A stretch of DNA of 64,000 nt from Ceratorhiza oryzae-sativae (GCA_030998015.1 JARWMV010000020.1:248001-312000); one strand, 5' to 3'; counted from the stretch's first letter, positions 36,815-47,316 are shown. Program-made: numbers and translations. The notes: a model not told the origin generated them from the sequence alone.

Positions 36815-37030
36815 TAGCTATGTTACAAATGTAATGCAGCTACCCTAATCTTATATGCACTGTTTCTCCTCAGGAAACCATCAGATTCTTGCAAAACTTG
36901 GAGCATAGGTGTGCTAGCCTAGCATAGAGAACTTTCACTACTAGACTAAAGCAGGGTATACAGTAATTTCTACACAAGGCCAGATTGACTGATTTTGAGG
37001 CATGTGCTGTGTTACATTTGTGCTCCAGTG
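36815..37030 (+). repeat. Right terminal inverted repeat of the Tc1 element (CpG lost)
   Basis: 216 bp, reverse complement of the left repeat. It contains no CpG at all. Positions that are CpG on the left are TpG or CpA here, for example GTGCTGTG against CGCGGCGC. Confidence 0.88.
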
Positions 37031-37046
37031 TACAACCAGGTGCAAG

Positions 37047-37430
37047 AAGAAATTTCTATGTTATCTAGGCTCTACAACATAACTCCAAAAGAAAACAATG
37101 AATCAACCCAAACACAGCAATGCTTATCCAAGAAGAGCCAAGACCTGGGTGCACAAGTGGAGGTTGGCCTCAACAGACACCTTGAAACCTACATCCTGCA
37201 ACCTAAAAATGCATACCATATTTATTACACTGAATTAACAAACACTGATGAAACAACTCACAACTTGGTGACAATCAAAAAACTGCCAGAGATCCAGACA
37301 TCCAAGTTGACAAGCAAGAGGTGAATGGCAGCATCAAACTTGACTGGGATCACAACCATAGCCTCAATACTGAACTTGGCTGAGAGAACAATGAAACCAC
37401 AACCTAATAGAGCACAAGTACATTAAATCA
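37047..37430 (-). pseudogene. Decayed partial copy of the secreted-protein gene at 55.9 kb
   Basis: The stretch aligns in the same orientation with about 55890-56260, that is with the last exons and last intron of the intact gene listed at 55902-56739. A typical matching block is CAAGTGGAGGTTGGCCT against CATGTGGAGGTTGGCCT. Most differences are TpG or CpA where the intact gene has CpG. The copy lacks the 5' exons and is cut by an LTR at 37450. It is non-coding. Confidence 0.72.
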
Positions 37431-37449
37431 AAAGAACAAGCCATATTTA

Positions 37450-37604
37450 TGTCATGACCTACTCAGCAGTCATAACAGAACAAGGGAGTCAATCTACTAT
37501 GAGTAGCAGTTCCTCACAAGGCAAAATAAGAGGTAAACAAGTTCACATGACCTTGGGTGCTTATCTTGATGCTTACCAACTTGCTCCTCTAAAATCTCTC
37601 CCAT
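37450..37604 (+). mobile_element. Fragment of an older LTR related to the Gypsy LTR
   Basis: Starts TGTCATGACC and follows the same order of motifs as the first 200 bp of the adjacent 5' LTR: CAGTCATAAC, AACAAGG then AGTC, TTACCAACTTGCTCCT, CTCTCCC. The 10.4-kb Gypsy element appears to have inserted into this older relative. The continuation on the far side (from 47974) is not clear to me. Confidence 0.55.
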
Positions 37605-38257
37605 TGTTATGACCCACACTAACAGTCATAACATAACAAGGAGTCTAGCCTGTAGTGTATAGCATTTTCCCCATGGTCAAACAAGCTAGAAACAGGTCAT
37701 GTGACACTGGCACTTACTGTGGTTACCCAACTCACTCCTGCAATTCTCTCCTTTGTAACTTGGAGCAAGGAGCAAGTTGTCACATGACTTCAGTGCTTAC
37801 ATGGGTGCTTACTGTGGTTACCCAACTTGCTCCTGCAATTCTCTCCATTGTAACTTGGAGTGAGGAGCAAGTTATCATGTGACTTCTGCACTTAAACCAT
37901 GTGACTCATGGACCCTGCGCAGCTCTATAAGGTTTGGAGCTGCAACAACCCTAAGAGCAACTTACATAACTCCTCATGCTATCATGTGACCCCCAATCAA
38001 CAATCACCCAGTGGCCCTTCATGTCACATGACCAGTAAACATTGTTGACTGTGGAACTGTCTGACTTGCCTCACATGAGGATATATAAGAAAACCAAAGC
38101 AAGGTTGATGGCCCCAGCTTGCTTTATCTTGTCAACCACAGGGGCCACTTGTACATAACACTAGATACATCAATATATACTATAGGAAAACACATAAGAA
38201 TGTAGCCACTACTTAAGGGATCAACAAGACAACAGAAGAGACAGAGGGGTCTCAACA
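37605..38257 (+). repeat. 5' LTR of the Gypsy element
   Basis: 653 bp, begins TGTTATGACC, ends GGGGTCTCAACA. TATA-like TATATAAG at 38082-38089. Contains an internal direct duplication with a 95-bp period (CTTACTGTGGTTACCCAAC at 37713 and 37808) and several CACATGAC or CATGTGAC sites. Confidence 0.93.
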
Positions 38258-38376
38258 TTATAAAGCAAGCTTCATACTTAACTAGTGGCAAGACAGATAT
38301 TTTGCACAAATATCAAGGGTTGAGTACAAGAGATACCAACTAACCTCTGTGTTACATAAGAGAACAACCAGCAACT

Positions 38377-40284
38377 ATGGTGCAGCAGAATACAGGAAGA
38401 GTTACTAGATCAATGAGCCAAGCAGCTAATCATCCACCAACAGAACCCACACAACCCCCACCACAGGTGGTACCTCAAGAAGAAGAACATCCAGACACCA
38501 CACTTACAGGAATGCCAGGAGGAATGCCCTGCACTAAGACAGTGCCATTCTTCCAACCAACCCCCCAGAGACCAATCCATATTGGTAGTGAGCCACCAGA
38601 GGAGGTAAGGCCTCCCCAAATACCACCAGTAACATCCCAGCAGGAACCAGAGGATGACTCAACAGATGAGGTGGAGAACATGACCTGCATCATGTATGAG
38701 CAAGGGGGCAAAATCCTCAATCCTGAAGAACCTGAAACTCCAAGGTATTTTTCTGAACCACCAGAAACCACAACATCACAACCACCAGGGGGGAACCCAC
38801 CCTGGAGAACCAGTAACCCTGTCCAAATAATTGCCACCACCCTAAGGGGTGGACTATTCACATTAAGGGAAAACACTCAGCATGAAATACAGAAGGCAAT
38901 TGGGGTTACAGAGCTGAATTGGAAGGTCCTGGAACAACAAGAGAGAAGACTAAAGGAAATGGAAATTAATGTGGCAGGAGGATGAGACAATGCATACATT
39001 GCTGCAAAAGCAGCCCAAAATGTGGAAGCAAACATCAAGAACCTGGAGGGACATATGGAGGGATGGAATTCAACCATCTGAGAGGTAAATACACCTATAC
39101 AAGAACAGACAAAAGTGATACAGTCTACACACAGCTGCTTGGACCATTTAGAGGAGATCTCCACTGCCATTGAGCAGTGAACCACTGACATAGCAAATGA
39201 ATTAAGGAGGGAAGCCCCCCCTGCAGAGCAACAAACACCAGATAGGGATGAACCTCCAACTCAACCAGGGTCTTGATCATCCTCCCCAACCCCCTTTGCA
39301 AGGAGGTCATTCCAAAGGGAGTCCACAGTCAGGCCCTTAGCCACACCAGTGGGTCAAGGCAGGAAGGAACCAGAAAACCCATCCTTTATGAATCAGACTA
39401 CCCTAACAAGTGCTACCATCCCCAAGCAGGCATGGGCAAAGAAACCAGAGGCCTTCAATGGGAGGAAGGGCAAGGAGGCCAAAACATTCCTGACCAAAAT
39501 GGAAATATACTTTGGGGACTATGAAGAAGGAACCTTCAATGATAATAGGAAAATATCCATCACCTTAATGAACATGAGCAGTGGTGATGCAGCAAATTGG
39601 GCACAGCCATTCTTAAAGAAAATCTCCAACAAGGAGGACCATGAATTCTTAAGGTCTTGGTCAGCCTTCAAGGCAGCATTCCTAAGCAACTTCCAAGACC
39701 CTGTCAAGAAAGAAAAGGCAATTTGGGAACTAGGCAAACTAAACCAAATCAAGAGTGCCCAATTGTATGCCACCCAGTTCTGCATTTTGGCACAAGAAGT
39801 AGACTGGAATGAAGATGCACTCATTGACAGGTTCAAAGAAGGATTGAAACCAGGAGTGAGGCAGGAACTGCTAAGAATGTCTATGTATGGAGCAGGAAAT
39901 CAACTGACCCTGGAGGAATGGATTGCACTGGCATGCAGGGCAGATGACCTAATATGTTCCAATAGAAAGCTCAACACAGGAGGAAGCACCAATCAGGGAG
40001 CCCCAAACTGGGGCTTGGCCAGCAGAACACCCCTTCAGGCCAAGGTCCAAACAGGGCAGAATGGGACATACACTGGTCACTGGCCAAGCAGTGCTGTCAG
40101 GATACCAAATGAGGAAAAAGACCAATGGAGAAAGGAGAAACTATGCATCAAATGTGGCAAGCCTGGACATGTGATGAAGGACTGCAGAGGACAATGGACC
40201 TACGACAAGGGCAAAATTGTGGGAAAGGCCAGCACCAAGAAGGAAACTAATGAACAAAAATCAGATTCAGAGTCAGAAAACTAA
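38377..40284 (+). pseudogene. gag: Gag polyprotein of the Gypsy element, four premature stops
   Basis: One frame runs from ATG 38377 to TAA 40282-40284, about 636 codons, interrupted by four TGA codons: 38983-38985, about 39079, about 39177 and about 39274. The N-terminal third is Pro/Glu-rich with an LEQQERRLKEME coiled-coil-like end. The middle has the Gag capsid signature (KPEAFNGRKGKEAKTFL, YFGDYEEGTF, AANWAQPFL). The C-terminus has a CCHC zinc knuckle, CIKCGKPGHVMKDC, for RNA packaging. The pol frame overlaps in -1 just before the gag stop, so a frameshift or re-initiation would have been needed for pol. Confidence 0.88.
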
Positions 40285-40301
40285 TAGGATCTACTGAATC
40301 C

Positions 40302-43300
40302 ATGTCAGTCGACCCAGTAAACACCCCAGCAGTCAATGTATATTCCCTTAAGAAATCAAGTAACCAATCTATAATATACACAACTGTTGAGGGAATCATG
40401 GAACCAGCTAGAACACTGATAGACTCAGGATCCTCTTGTAATTTCATGGACTCTGAATATGTCAGAAGAAAGGGAATCCTAACAGAACCTCTCAAGGCTA
40501 AGAGGTCAGTGATTGCAATCGATGGGAATGAAATCAAGGATGCAATCTCAGATAAGGCCAAACTACAAATTGAGGTAGAGGGCAAAACACTAAAATGCAC
40601 CTTCTACATAATGGACCTAGGGGACACACAGGTAATACTGGGTAAAGACTGGCTGGAAGAAGCAGAACCAGTCATTAAATGGAAAGATCTGTCCATATTG
40701 TACAAGGACAATATTGTCAGCAAAGCAGCAGAAGAAGTACCCTTAATTCCAGAGGAATTCAGGGATTTCATAGATCTGTTCCAGGAAGAGGGATTTAGCA
40801 AGCTCCCAGAGCATTGGCCCTTTGACTGTGAAATAGAATTTGTCAAAGGAGCAGAACTCCCCAAACCTGCAAAGATATACCCAATGACCCCAGCTGAATC
40901 AGCAGCCCTAAAGGAGTACACAGACAAGGAACTTAGGGATGGAAAGATAAGGAGGAGTAAATCAACCATCGTAGCCCCATGTTTCTATGTGAACAAAGCA
41001 GATGGAGGTTTAAGGTTGGTAGTAGACTACTGGAAACTAAATGCCATTACAAAGCCAGATCAATTCCCCATGCCAGTGCAAGAGGACCTTGTGGAGAAGC
41101 AAAAAGATGCCACAATATTTACAAAGATGGACATCTGTTGGGGCTTCAATAATATACAGATAAAGGAAGGGGACAAATGGAAAACAGCCTTTAGGAACAA
41201 ATATGGGATCTTTGAATACACAGTAATGGCATTTGGACTAAGGAATGGGCCCTCAATATGGATGCAATTCATAAGCTCCATATTTGAAGATCTCATAGAT
41301 GTGTATAGGGTGGTATACATGGATGACATACTAATATACTCCAATAGCTGAGAGGACCACAAAGAACATGTGAGGGAAGTTCTGAAACATCTCAGAAAGC
41401 ATCACCTATTTTTGAAACCTCACAAATGCAACGTCTTCACAACAAGAACAAGCTTAATTGGAATTGTGATAGCCCCAGAGGGCATATCAATGGAGAAAGA
41501 AAAGATCAAGGCAATAGTGGAATGGAAGGAACCCACCACTGTCAAACAAACCCAATCATTCTTAGGCTTTGCAAACTTTTACCACAGATTTGTGCCCAAC
41601 TTTAGCACAATAGCAAAGCCCCTGACAGAACTAACAAGGAAGGATGCCAAATGGAACTGGACTACCCAAGAACAAGAAGCTTTTAATGAGATCAAGAAAT
41701 CAATGGCAAGAGACCCAGTCCTCATACACCCAGACCCAAATAAGCCATACATTCTAAAAACAGATGCCTTGGGAGTAGCCAAAGGGGCAATCCTGAGCCA
41801 AAAGGGGGAAGATGGAAGGCTGCATCCAATAGCTTACTTATCAGAAAGCTTCACCCCACCACAAAGGAACTATGATACACACGACAAGGAGTTACTTGCA
41901 ATAGTCTGGTCACTGGAGTATTGGAGACTGTTCCTGGAGGGAACCAGAATACCCATTACAGTATATACAGACCATCAAAACCTCCAATATTGGCAGGAAG
42001 CCAAGATATGGAACAGAAGACATGCTAGGTGGCACCTGACCCTAGTGTCATTTAATTTCCAAATTGAATACTGTCCAGGGAAGCTATCACAAAAACCAGA
42101 TGCCCTGTCATGAAGGCATGGCCATGAGGACACACCAGATGAGCCACAAGTCATGATATCACCAGACAGATTCATTGGATTCAAGGCAGAGGTAAGGACA
42201 AACTTCCTACAGGAAGTAAAGGAAGCACAGGAAGAGGACACATCAATATCAGGCTTGATGCAAAGCATGTCACACAAGGTCAGTCTGCCACCAGCAATAA
42301 GGAAGGAGCTCAAGTGGTACAGTATGGAAGACAGTCTACTACAATATGATGGGAAAATTTATATACCAGAGGACAGTAATTTATGTCTAGAAGTACTGGA
42401 CAGACACCATGACTCACCAGTGGCAGGACACCAGGGGCATGCCCAGACCCTGGAGCTCATATCCAGGTAATACTATTGGCCAGGATTGAAGGCACAGGTA
42501 AATAGATATGTAGACCCCTGTGAATTCTGCCAACAAAGCAAGGGACACAAACAACCAGCACCCCTTAAGCCCCTACCAACACCAGAGAAGCCCTGGGAGG
42601 ACATAGCATATGACTTTATTGTCAAATTACTAATATCAAGAGGCTATGATAGCATTTTGACAGTAGTGGACTGTTTCTCAAGACAAGCACACTTCATCCC
42701 ATGCATTGAATTGACCAATGCAGAAGACCTAGCAGAAATATTCATCAGGGAAGTCTGGAAACTGCATGGAACACCTAAGACAACAGTATCCAACAGAGGA
42801 CCCACATTTAACAGCCAATTCCTAAGGGCATTATACAAGAACTTGGGGATAGAACCTAGATACTCCACAGCTTTTCACCTGGAGACTGATGGACTGTCAG
42901 AAAGAACAAACCAATGGGTGGAAGGATTTCTGAGAACCTTCTGCAATTACAGGCAAGATGACTGGGCAAAATGGCTGCCAATAGCAGAATTTTGTCACAA
43001 AAACCACAAGAATACAGCCACAGGCCAATCAGCATTTGAAACAGTCTATGGCACTAAGCTAGCATGGGAAATTCTAAGCAGGACTGGCACTGGACAAGTG
43101 GTGCTGGCAGCAGAAACAATGAAGAACCACATGAAGAAGATATGGGATGAGGCTAAGGCAGCCATGGAAATCCACAAAGGCATAGAAGGTCAAGGGACAG
43201 AGTTCAAAGCAGGGGACAGAGTATGGTTAATGCTAACTAACCTATCCACTAAATGCCCCTCAAAGAAACTTGACAATAGGAAAGGGGGCCCTTTCACCAT

Positions 43301-43742
43301 CACAGAAAAAATATCTTCACATGCATACTGCCTGGATCTACCCAAAACAATCAAGGTACACAATGTATTCCACATAAACCTCTTATCCCCATTCAAGGAG
43401 GACAAAGATTTTGGAAGGACCCAGGCAAAGCCTCTGCCAATCATAACAGAGGAAGGGCAAGAGGAATATGAAGTGGATCATGTGGTCAACTGGGAATGGC
43501 AGAAGGGCAAACTGTATTACCAGATCAGGTGGAAAGGGTATGATCCAATAGAAGACACAATGGAACATGCCAGCAAATTTGCCAAAATGAATGACTTGCT
43601 GGATGACTTGCACAAGTGCCTACCAGATGCACCAATACCAGGACAGCAGAGTCATAGGATCAATGACTTGAGAGGGGGGGGAAGCAAGAACAAACAGACA
43701 AGGAGGAGGAATATAAGGCAAGGGAAGGGGGACAGGACTTAG
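40302..43742 (+). pseudogene. pol: Pol polyprotein (protease, RT, RNase H, integrase, chromodomain), three premature stops
   Basis: One frame from ATG 40302 to TAG 43740-43742, broken at TGA 41349-41351, TGA 42111-42113 and TAA 42468-42470. Domains: protease with IDSGSSCNF; reverse transcriptase with KMDICWGFNNIQIKEGD and the intact YMDDIL box; RNase H with ILKTDALGVAKGAILSQ and YTDHQNL; integrase zinc part RHHDSPVAGHQGH and CEFCQQ; integrase core with VVDCFSRQAHF, then VSNRGPTF where the second catalytic Asp is Asn, and LSERTNQWVE; chromodomain YEVDHVVNWEWQ and LYYQIRWKGYDP, which would target insertion to heterochromatin. Arg-to-Trp (VVDYWKL) and Arg-to-Cys (DICWG) changes are also of the CpG-loss type. 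Confidence 0.92.
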
Positions 43743-43801
43743 TGACCCCTTCCTTGCCATAACCATCCTACCAACACTAGCCCCCCCCCCAAACCTTCAC
43801 C

Positions 43802-44620
43802 ATGAGCAACCACTATGCCCTACTATCTGATGGATATGCAGCTTCAGTTGAAAGGACCCAATCTTGGAGGGGTAAGAAGTACCCTTTCAAATCAGTCAAA
43901 CATGGAGGGCCCTGGGTGGATGCCCACCTATGCTCTTCACTGGAAGAAGCAAAGAGGTATGCACAAAGGATCCTGCCTGGGGCTAATCTAGACTATATTC
44001 CCCAGAAAGAAAGGGATGAGCAGAACTGGATTGACACACAAGTATATCTGGACCCAAATAGAGGCCCCCTCACATGGTGCCACTCAGGGGCACCAAAGAC
44101 ACAAAGTGCCATTATGTGCACCAAGATGTATGTAATAGATAACCTGGTTGGCTCCACAGTAGATGCAGTGGCCAAAGCAGCCAAGCAGCAGGGAAGGAAT
44201 GGGCAACCAGCCATCAGCATGCCAAGGGAAGAAGGGGAGATAACAAAGGATATGGTGGATTGGCTGAACACACAAGTGAGGGAATGGCATGAACTACCAC
44301 CTGCCCCATACTGGGGACTCCTCAAAGCAACAACAAGGGCAGACATGTACAACCTAATCGCCAGGAAGGGGGCCACCCCCAAAGATTTTGAAGACTGGCT
44401 ACAGGTCCACCCCAGGGAGGAGGAAGAAGAACTACAAAAGCTTGGGGATAGCATGGAGTCCCTAGTGCTTCTGGAAGGTAATGGGGAACCAGAAAAGGTG
44501 GCACCAAGACTTACAACAACTGGAGAATGGCAGGGGTGGGAGAACAAAGAAATGACAAGGGACCTGGAGGAAGCATCACAGGAGGAGCTGCAGCCACTCC
44601 TTGCACAGGGTGCCCCATAA
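43802..44620 (+). CDS. Unknown protein encoded between integrase and 3' LTR
   Basis: Intact 272-codon frame with a normal ATG, 59 bp after the pol stop. It starts MSNHYALLSDGYAASVE, has GGPWVDAHLCSSLEEAKRYA, then a middle part with GEITKDMVDWLNTQ and a Glu-rich C-terminus. The first 60 residues have a remote likeness to the RNase H1 N-terminal (viroplasmin-like) fold in spacing only; I do not claim it. No zinc, helicase or transmembrane motif. That it stays open across 819 bp, while gag and pol have seven stops, is notable but may be chance. Confidence 0.5.
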   Translation: MSNHYALLSDGYAASVERTQSWRGKKYPFKSVKHGGPWVDAHLCSSLEEAKRYAQRILPGANLDYIPQKERDEQNWIDTQVYLDPNRGPLTWCHSGAPKTQSAIMCTKMYVIDNLVGSTVDAVAKAAKQQGRNGQPAISMPREEGEITKDMVDWLNTQVREWHELPPAPYWGLLKATTRADMYNLIARKGATPKDFEDWLQVHPREEEEELQKLGDSMESLVLLEGNGEPEKVAPRLTTTGEWQGWENKEMTRDLEEASQEELQPLLAQGAP

Positions 44621-44708
44621 CCAAAGAAAACCATAAATGATCCAGACCCTTACTTTTTCCACAAGTATCTCAGAAAACTAGTAAAATATATTCTGGTAAT
44701 ACACAATA

Positions 44709-45296
44709 TCACCTCTGTCTACTAGAGGAAGCCTGTGAATAAGACTTATCAGCCTTCTGTTTGCTCTTTTTCACAGGGACATGTCCAGTGGGCTGATCCT
44801 TAGAGGAATCACCCCTGGACTGGATCTGACCAGCAGAGGAGTGGGTAAGCCATGGTGCCTCCCCCCCAGGGTAATCATGCATGAAGTTAGTGAGAGGCTC
44901 AGACCCCTCAGACCCAGAAGGTTCAGGGGGATGCAGAGTGGGAGCCTGACCCTCCTTGAAGAACTCAGCAAGGGCAGCCAGGTGTTCAGCTGTTTCCTCA
45001 GCACCTAACAGGGAAATGTTAACCAGGTTGCATGCTGAACAAAAAAAAGAACATACTGGGAAGGCCCACTGTAAGCCAGCTACCCACACCACTTTTGAAG
45101 TCAGCAAGGGCAGCATTGCAAATGGCAGCACAGTAGGCACAGTAAATCTCAGAAGGAAGAGACCAGCAAGTGCAGTCCAGTGGATCATAGTTAAGGGTGA
45201 TACTGCACATGATGAAGTGAATGAGAAGGAAGGGGGGGCCAGAGTTGCAAAGAAAAGCCCTGCATAGTTGGACAACAACACCAAACAACAAAACAA
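44709..45296 (-). CDS. Antisense open frame in the Gypsy element, unknown function
   Basis: A 195-codon open stretch on the strand opposite to gag-pol. The upstream end has no ATG and reads hydrophobic; the part from about 45000 down looks like protein: AEETAEHLAALAEFF, then an acidic Pro/Ser-rich segment, YPGGEAPWL and a basic Lys/Ser-rich end before the TAG. A spliced gene with its start further upstream is possible. Antisense genes between integrase and the 3' LTR are known in some LTR elements, usually without known function. Confidence 0.4.
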   Translation of the reverse strand: MFCCLVLLSNYAGLFFATLAPPSFSFTSSCAVSPLTMIHWTALAGLFLLRFTVPTVLPFAMLPLLTSKVVWVAGLQWAFPVCSFFCSACNLVNISLLGAEETAEHLAALAEFFKEGQAPTLHPPEPSGSEGSEPLTNFMHDYPGGEAPWLTHSSAGQIQSRGDSSKDQPTGHVPVKKSKQKADKSYSQASSSRQR

Positions 45297-45536
45297 TGAG
45301 CCATGTGACCCAGCCTAGTCACATGACCATACACTATCCCATTATACTGGAGGGGTTGGAGAGGGGGCACCAACTGGAGACAACAAGCAGAGGCCCTGAG
45401 TGTCAGCAAGGAAAAAGGCCAATGTGAGGAGCAAAGGAAGGGCACCCCTCAGAGATGCATCATCACCAACCAGAGGGGCAGTGTTGAAACAATCACATGA
45501 CCAGTAAACAATGAAAAAAGAGTTATTAAAGGGGCA

Positions 45537-45823
45537 ATGCCAACTGGAGTGATATGTCACACCCATATGCCCACCCCCCAGCCATCCAATACTCAACTAT
45601 CCCATGATGAACTTTATCAACAATGGACTGAGCAAGGGAACACCAGAGCTAAACAAGTAAGACAAACTACAGAGGTTGGTCTTGCTGTTGCCAGGGCCCT
45701 GGGAAGCAAGCCCACCCCCAAGCTAAGTTCTTTGCAGCCTACCTTGATGGATCCCAAGCCTGAAGAGCAGAGGTGGCAAGGGCAAAGCAGTGCCAAGATG
45801 CCAAAATTTCATGTGCAATCTTG
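45537..45823 (+). CDS. Small open frame upstream of the Rep-like gene, possibly its 5' exon
   Basis: Open from ATG 45537 for 95 codons, polar, with no known motif. A GT-AG pair at 45884-45944 (GTAAGC to ACATAG) lies between it and the open Rep frame, so an upstream exon of the Rep gene in this area is possible. Frames do not connect simply. Weak entry. Confidence 0.25.
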
Positions 45824-45927
45824 AGCAGCATTATTAACATGGAGTACATTGAGGGACAAGCCAACATCAGGGCTAGTGGCTTGGTAAGCAGCCTGTTACA
45901 AAAGAAGCCTAGCAGAATAACCTTTGA

Positions 45928-46968
45928 TATACACATATACATAGGTACAAGGCCTTCTGCCAGAGCTGGCCCAACCACTGGGCCACATTGGCAGTAGTAG
46001 AACAGCACAATCCTGAGGAACCAAACTACAACCCTGAGTACCCCCTCCACATCCACACCCTAACAATCAGCCAAGAATGCAAGGGTGGATGGAACACCCA
46101 GAATGCCAGATTCTGGGACTTCAAGGGGAATCACCCCAACATCCTGCCAAAGGATCTAAAGGATGGACTGGGGGGGAATCCAGCATGGGATGCCTTCAAC
46201 TACCTATGGAAGGCTGTGGGGGAAAATGGGGAGGAAGTGGAAGATCTGATGGCAGGGGATCTGACCCTTGAAGGATTGGAGGAGATTCTGCAAAAGGGAC
46301 AAGGAGGAAAGCAATCAAGGCAACAAGCAGACCTGGAGGATGGGGAGGAGATTGTAGGGGCTGCCACCAAGGAGGAGTTTTACTGCACATACAAACAACT
46401 CCGTCCCCTTCAGCTAACAATAGCATGGAACTCTGTATGTGCATATGCAGACTATACATACAAGAAGGATGCAGGACTCCTTGAGGTGATTCTGGTGGAA
46501 CTGGAGATACCAGGGGAGAGGAAGCATGTAGACCAGGTGGACAAGTGGTTCAGGGAGGACCTACAGGAAAGAAGGGCAGGAATGCAACACCACATCCTAG
46601 TAATCAAAGGAGAAACAGGAACAGGGAAGACAGCCTATGTGCAATCAAAGAGGTCCCACAGCTGAATGTGCAACACATGGAATGTGGGTGCATTGTCAGA
46701 AGAGGCTGACATCTGGATCCTGGATGATATGGTGGCCACTAATGGCAAATACTCACTCAAGGCTCTGAGCCTGTATGAAGTGGACTTCACAGGGTGCTAC
46801 AGCCATGTGAAAACTATGAAGGTCCAGCCAACCATCATACTGGGCAACAGCCAGACAGCCATCACCAAATGCTGGTCTGACATAGAAGGAGAGGAAGGAG
46901 AAAGATGGGTGGCAAAGAATGTGGAATGGGTAAACTCAGGGAGCCTGCTGTTCTTTGTATTCCCATAA
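45928..46968 (+). pseudogene. CRESS-DNA-virus-type replication initiator (Rep), interrupted
   Basis: Open from 45928 to a TGA at 46663-46665, then open in the same frame to 46968. It shows the two-domain Rep layout. HUH endonuclease: a candidate motif I (aromatic residues followed by SWPN) at 45955-45975, motif II with two histidines, HIHTL, at 46048-46062, and motif III YLWK with the nicking tyrosine at 46201-46212. Superfamily-3 helicase: Walker A GETGTGKT at 46609-46632, Walker B IWILDD at 46711-46728 and motif C IILGN at 46834-46848. In the viruses this protein nicks the origin and drives rolling-circle replication. Closest general likeness is the geminivirus/genomovirus side of CRESS Reps, which have colonised fungal genomes before. 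There is no proper start codon in frame and one stop, so this copy is not functional. It lies inside the LTR element. Confidence 0.8.
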
Positions 46969-47084
46969 AATACTACATATTGGGTGTTGCATGCCAGCAT
47001 TAGAAGCCTAACCAGATAAGACAAGCCCAGGCATGTCAAGACCATGGCGGCAAGCAAGGGGAGGATAAATAACCTCATGTAGCA

Positions 47085-47175
47085 TAAGGGTTAAGGGACC
47101 TGGCCTGACATGACTTACCTCATCCAAATGAACCACTTCAGGTCAAGGGTCATGAGTTTGAGTCCAGCACCCTTA
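47085..47175 (+). other. tRNA-like sequence, degenerate
   Basis: 91 nt with a perfect 7-bp end pairing (TAAGGGT at 47085-47091 with ACCCTTA at 47169-47175) and a stretch GAGTTTGAGTCC close to the polymerase III B-box, plus a loose A-box. The length would fit a tRNA with a long variable arm. The T stem does not pair well. It could be a decayed tRNA, a SINE head or coincidence. Confidence 0.25.
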
Positions 47176-47301
47176 ACCCCCTTGATGCATGAGATTTACC
47201 CCTTTTTTTTTATGGGAAAGAAGGCTAACAAAAAGAGGGGGGGGAATGAGGCCAGGGAACAACAATGAGTGTTACATCTCAAAATCCGCCAAGATGCAAC
47301 C

Positions 47302-47316
47302 AAAAGAGGGGGATAA
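47302..47316 (+). other. Polypurine tract of the Gypsy element
   Basis: AAAAGAGGGGGATAA directly before the 3' LTR, as expected for the plus-strand primer of reverse transcription. Confidence 0.75.

Larger units (their letters stand above)
34167..37030 (+). mobile_element. Tc1/mariner DNA transposon, split by a solo LTR
   Basis: Both ends are defined: the element starts CACTGG at 34167, ends CCAGTG at 37030, and is flanked by TA on each side (34165-34166 and 37031-37032), the Tc1/mariner target. Two 216-bp terminal inverted repeats bound a DD34E transposase pseudogene. A 1308-bp solo LTR plus its 5-bp duplication sits near the 3' end of the transposase; without it the element is about 1.55 kb, normal for Tc1. 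It is non-autonomous now because of frameshifts. It inserted first and the LTR later. Confidence 0.88.

Noticed and set aside
34167..37030. First reading of the 216-bp inverted copies as two separate MITEs
   Set aside because: They have equal length, opposite orientation, TA flanks only on the outer sides and a Tc1 transposase between them, so they are the termini of one element.
45826..46980. Search for a CRESS-type nonanucleotide origin next to the Rep-like gene
   Set aside because: No TAATATTAC-like stem-loop was seen, so an independent circular replicon is not supported.
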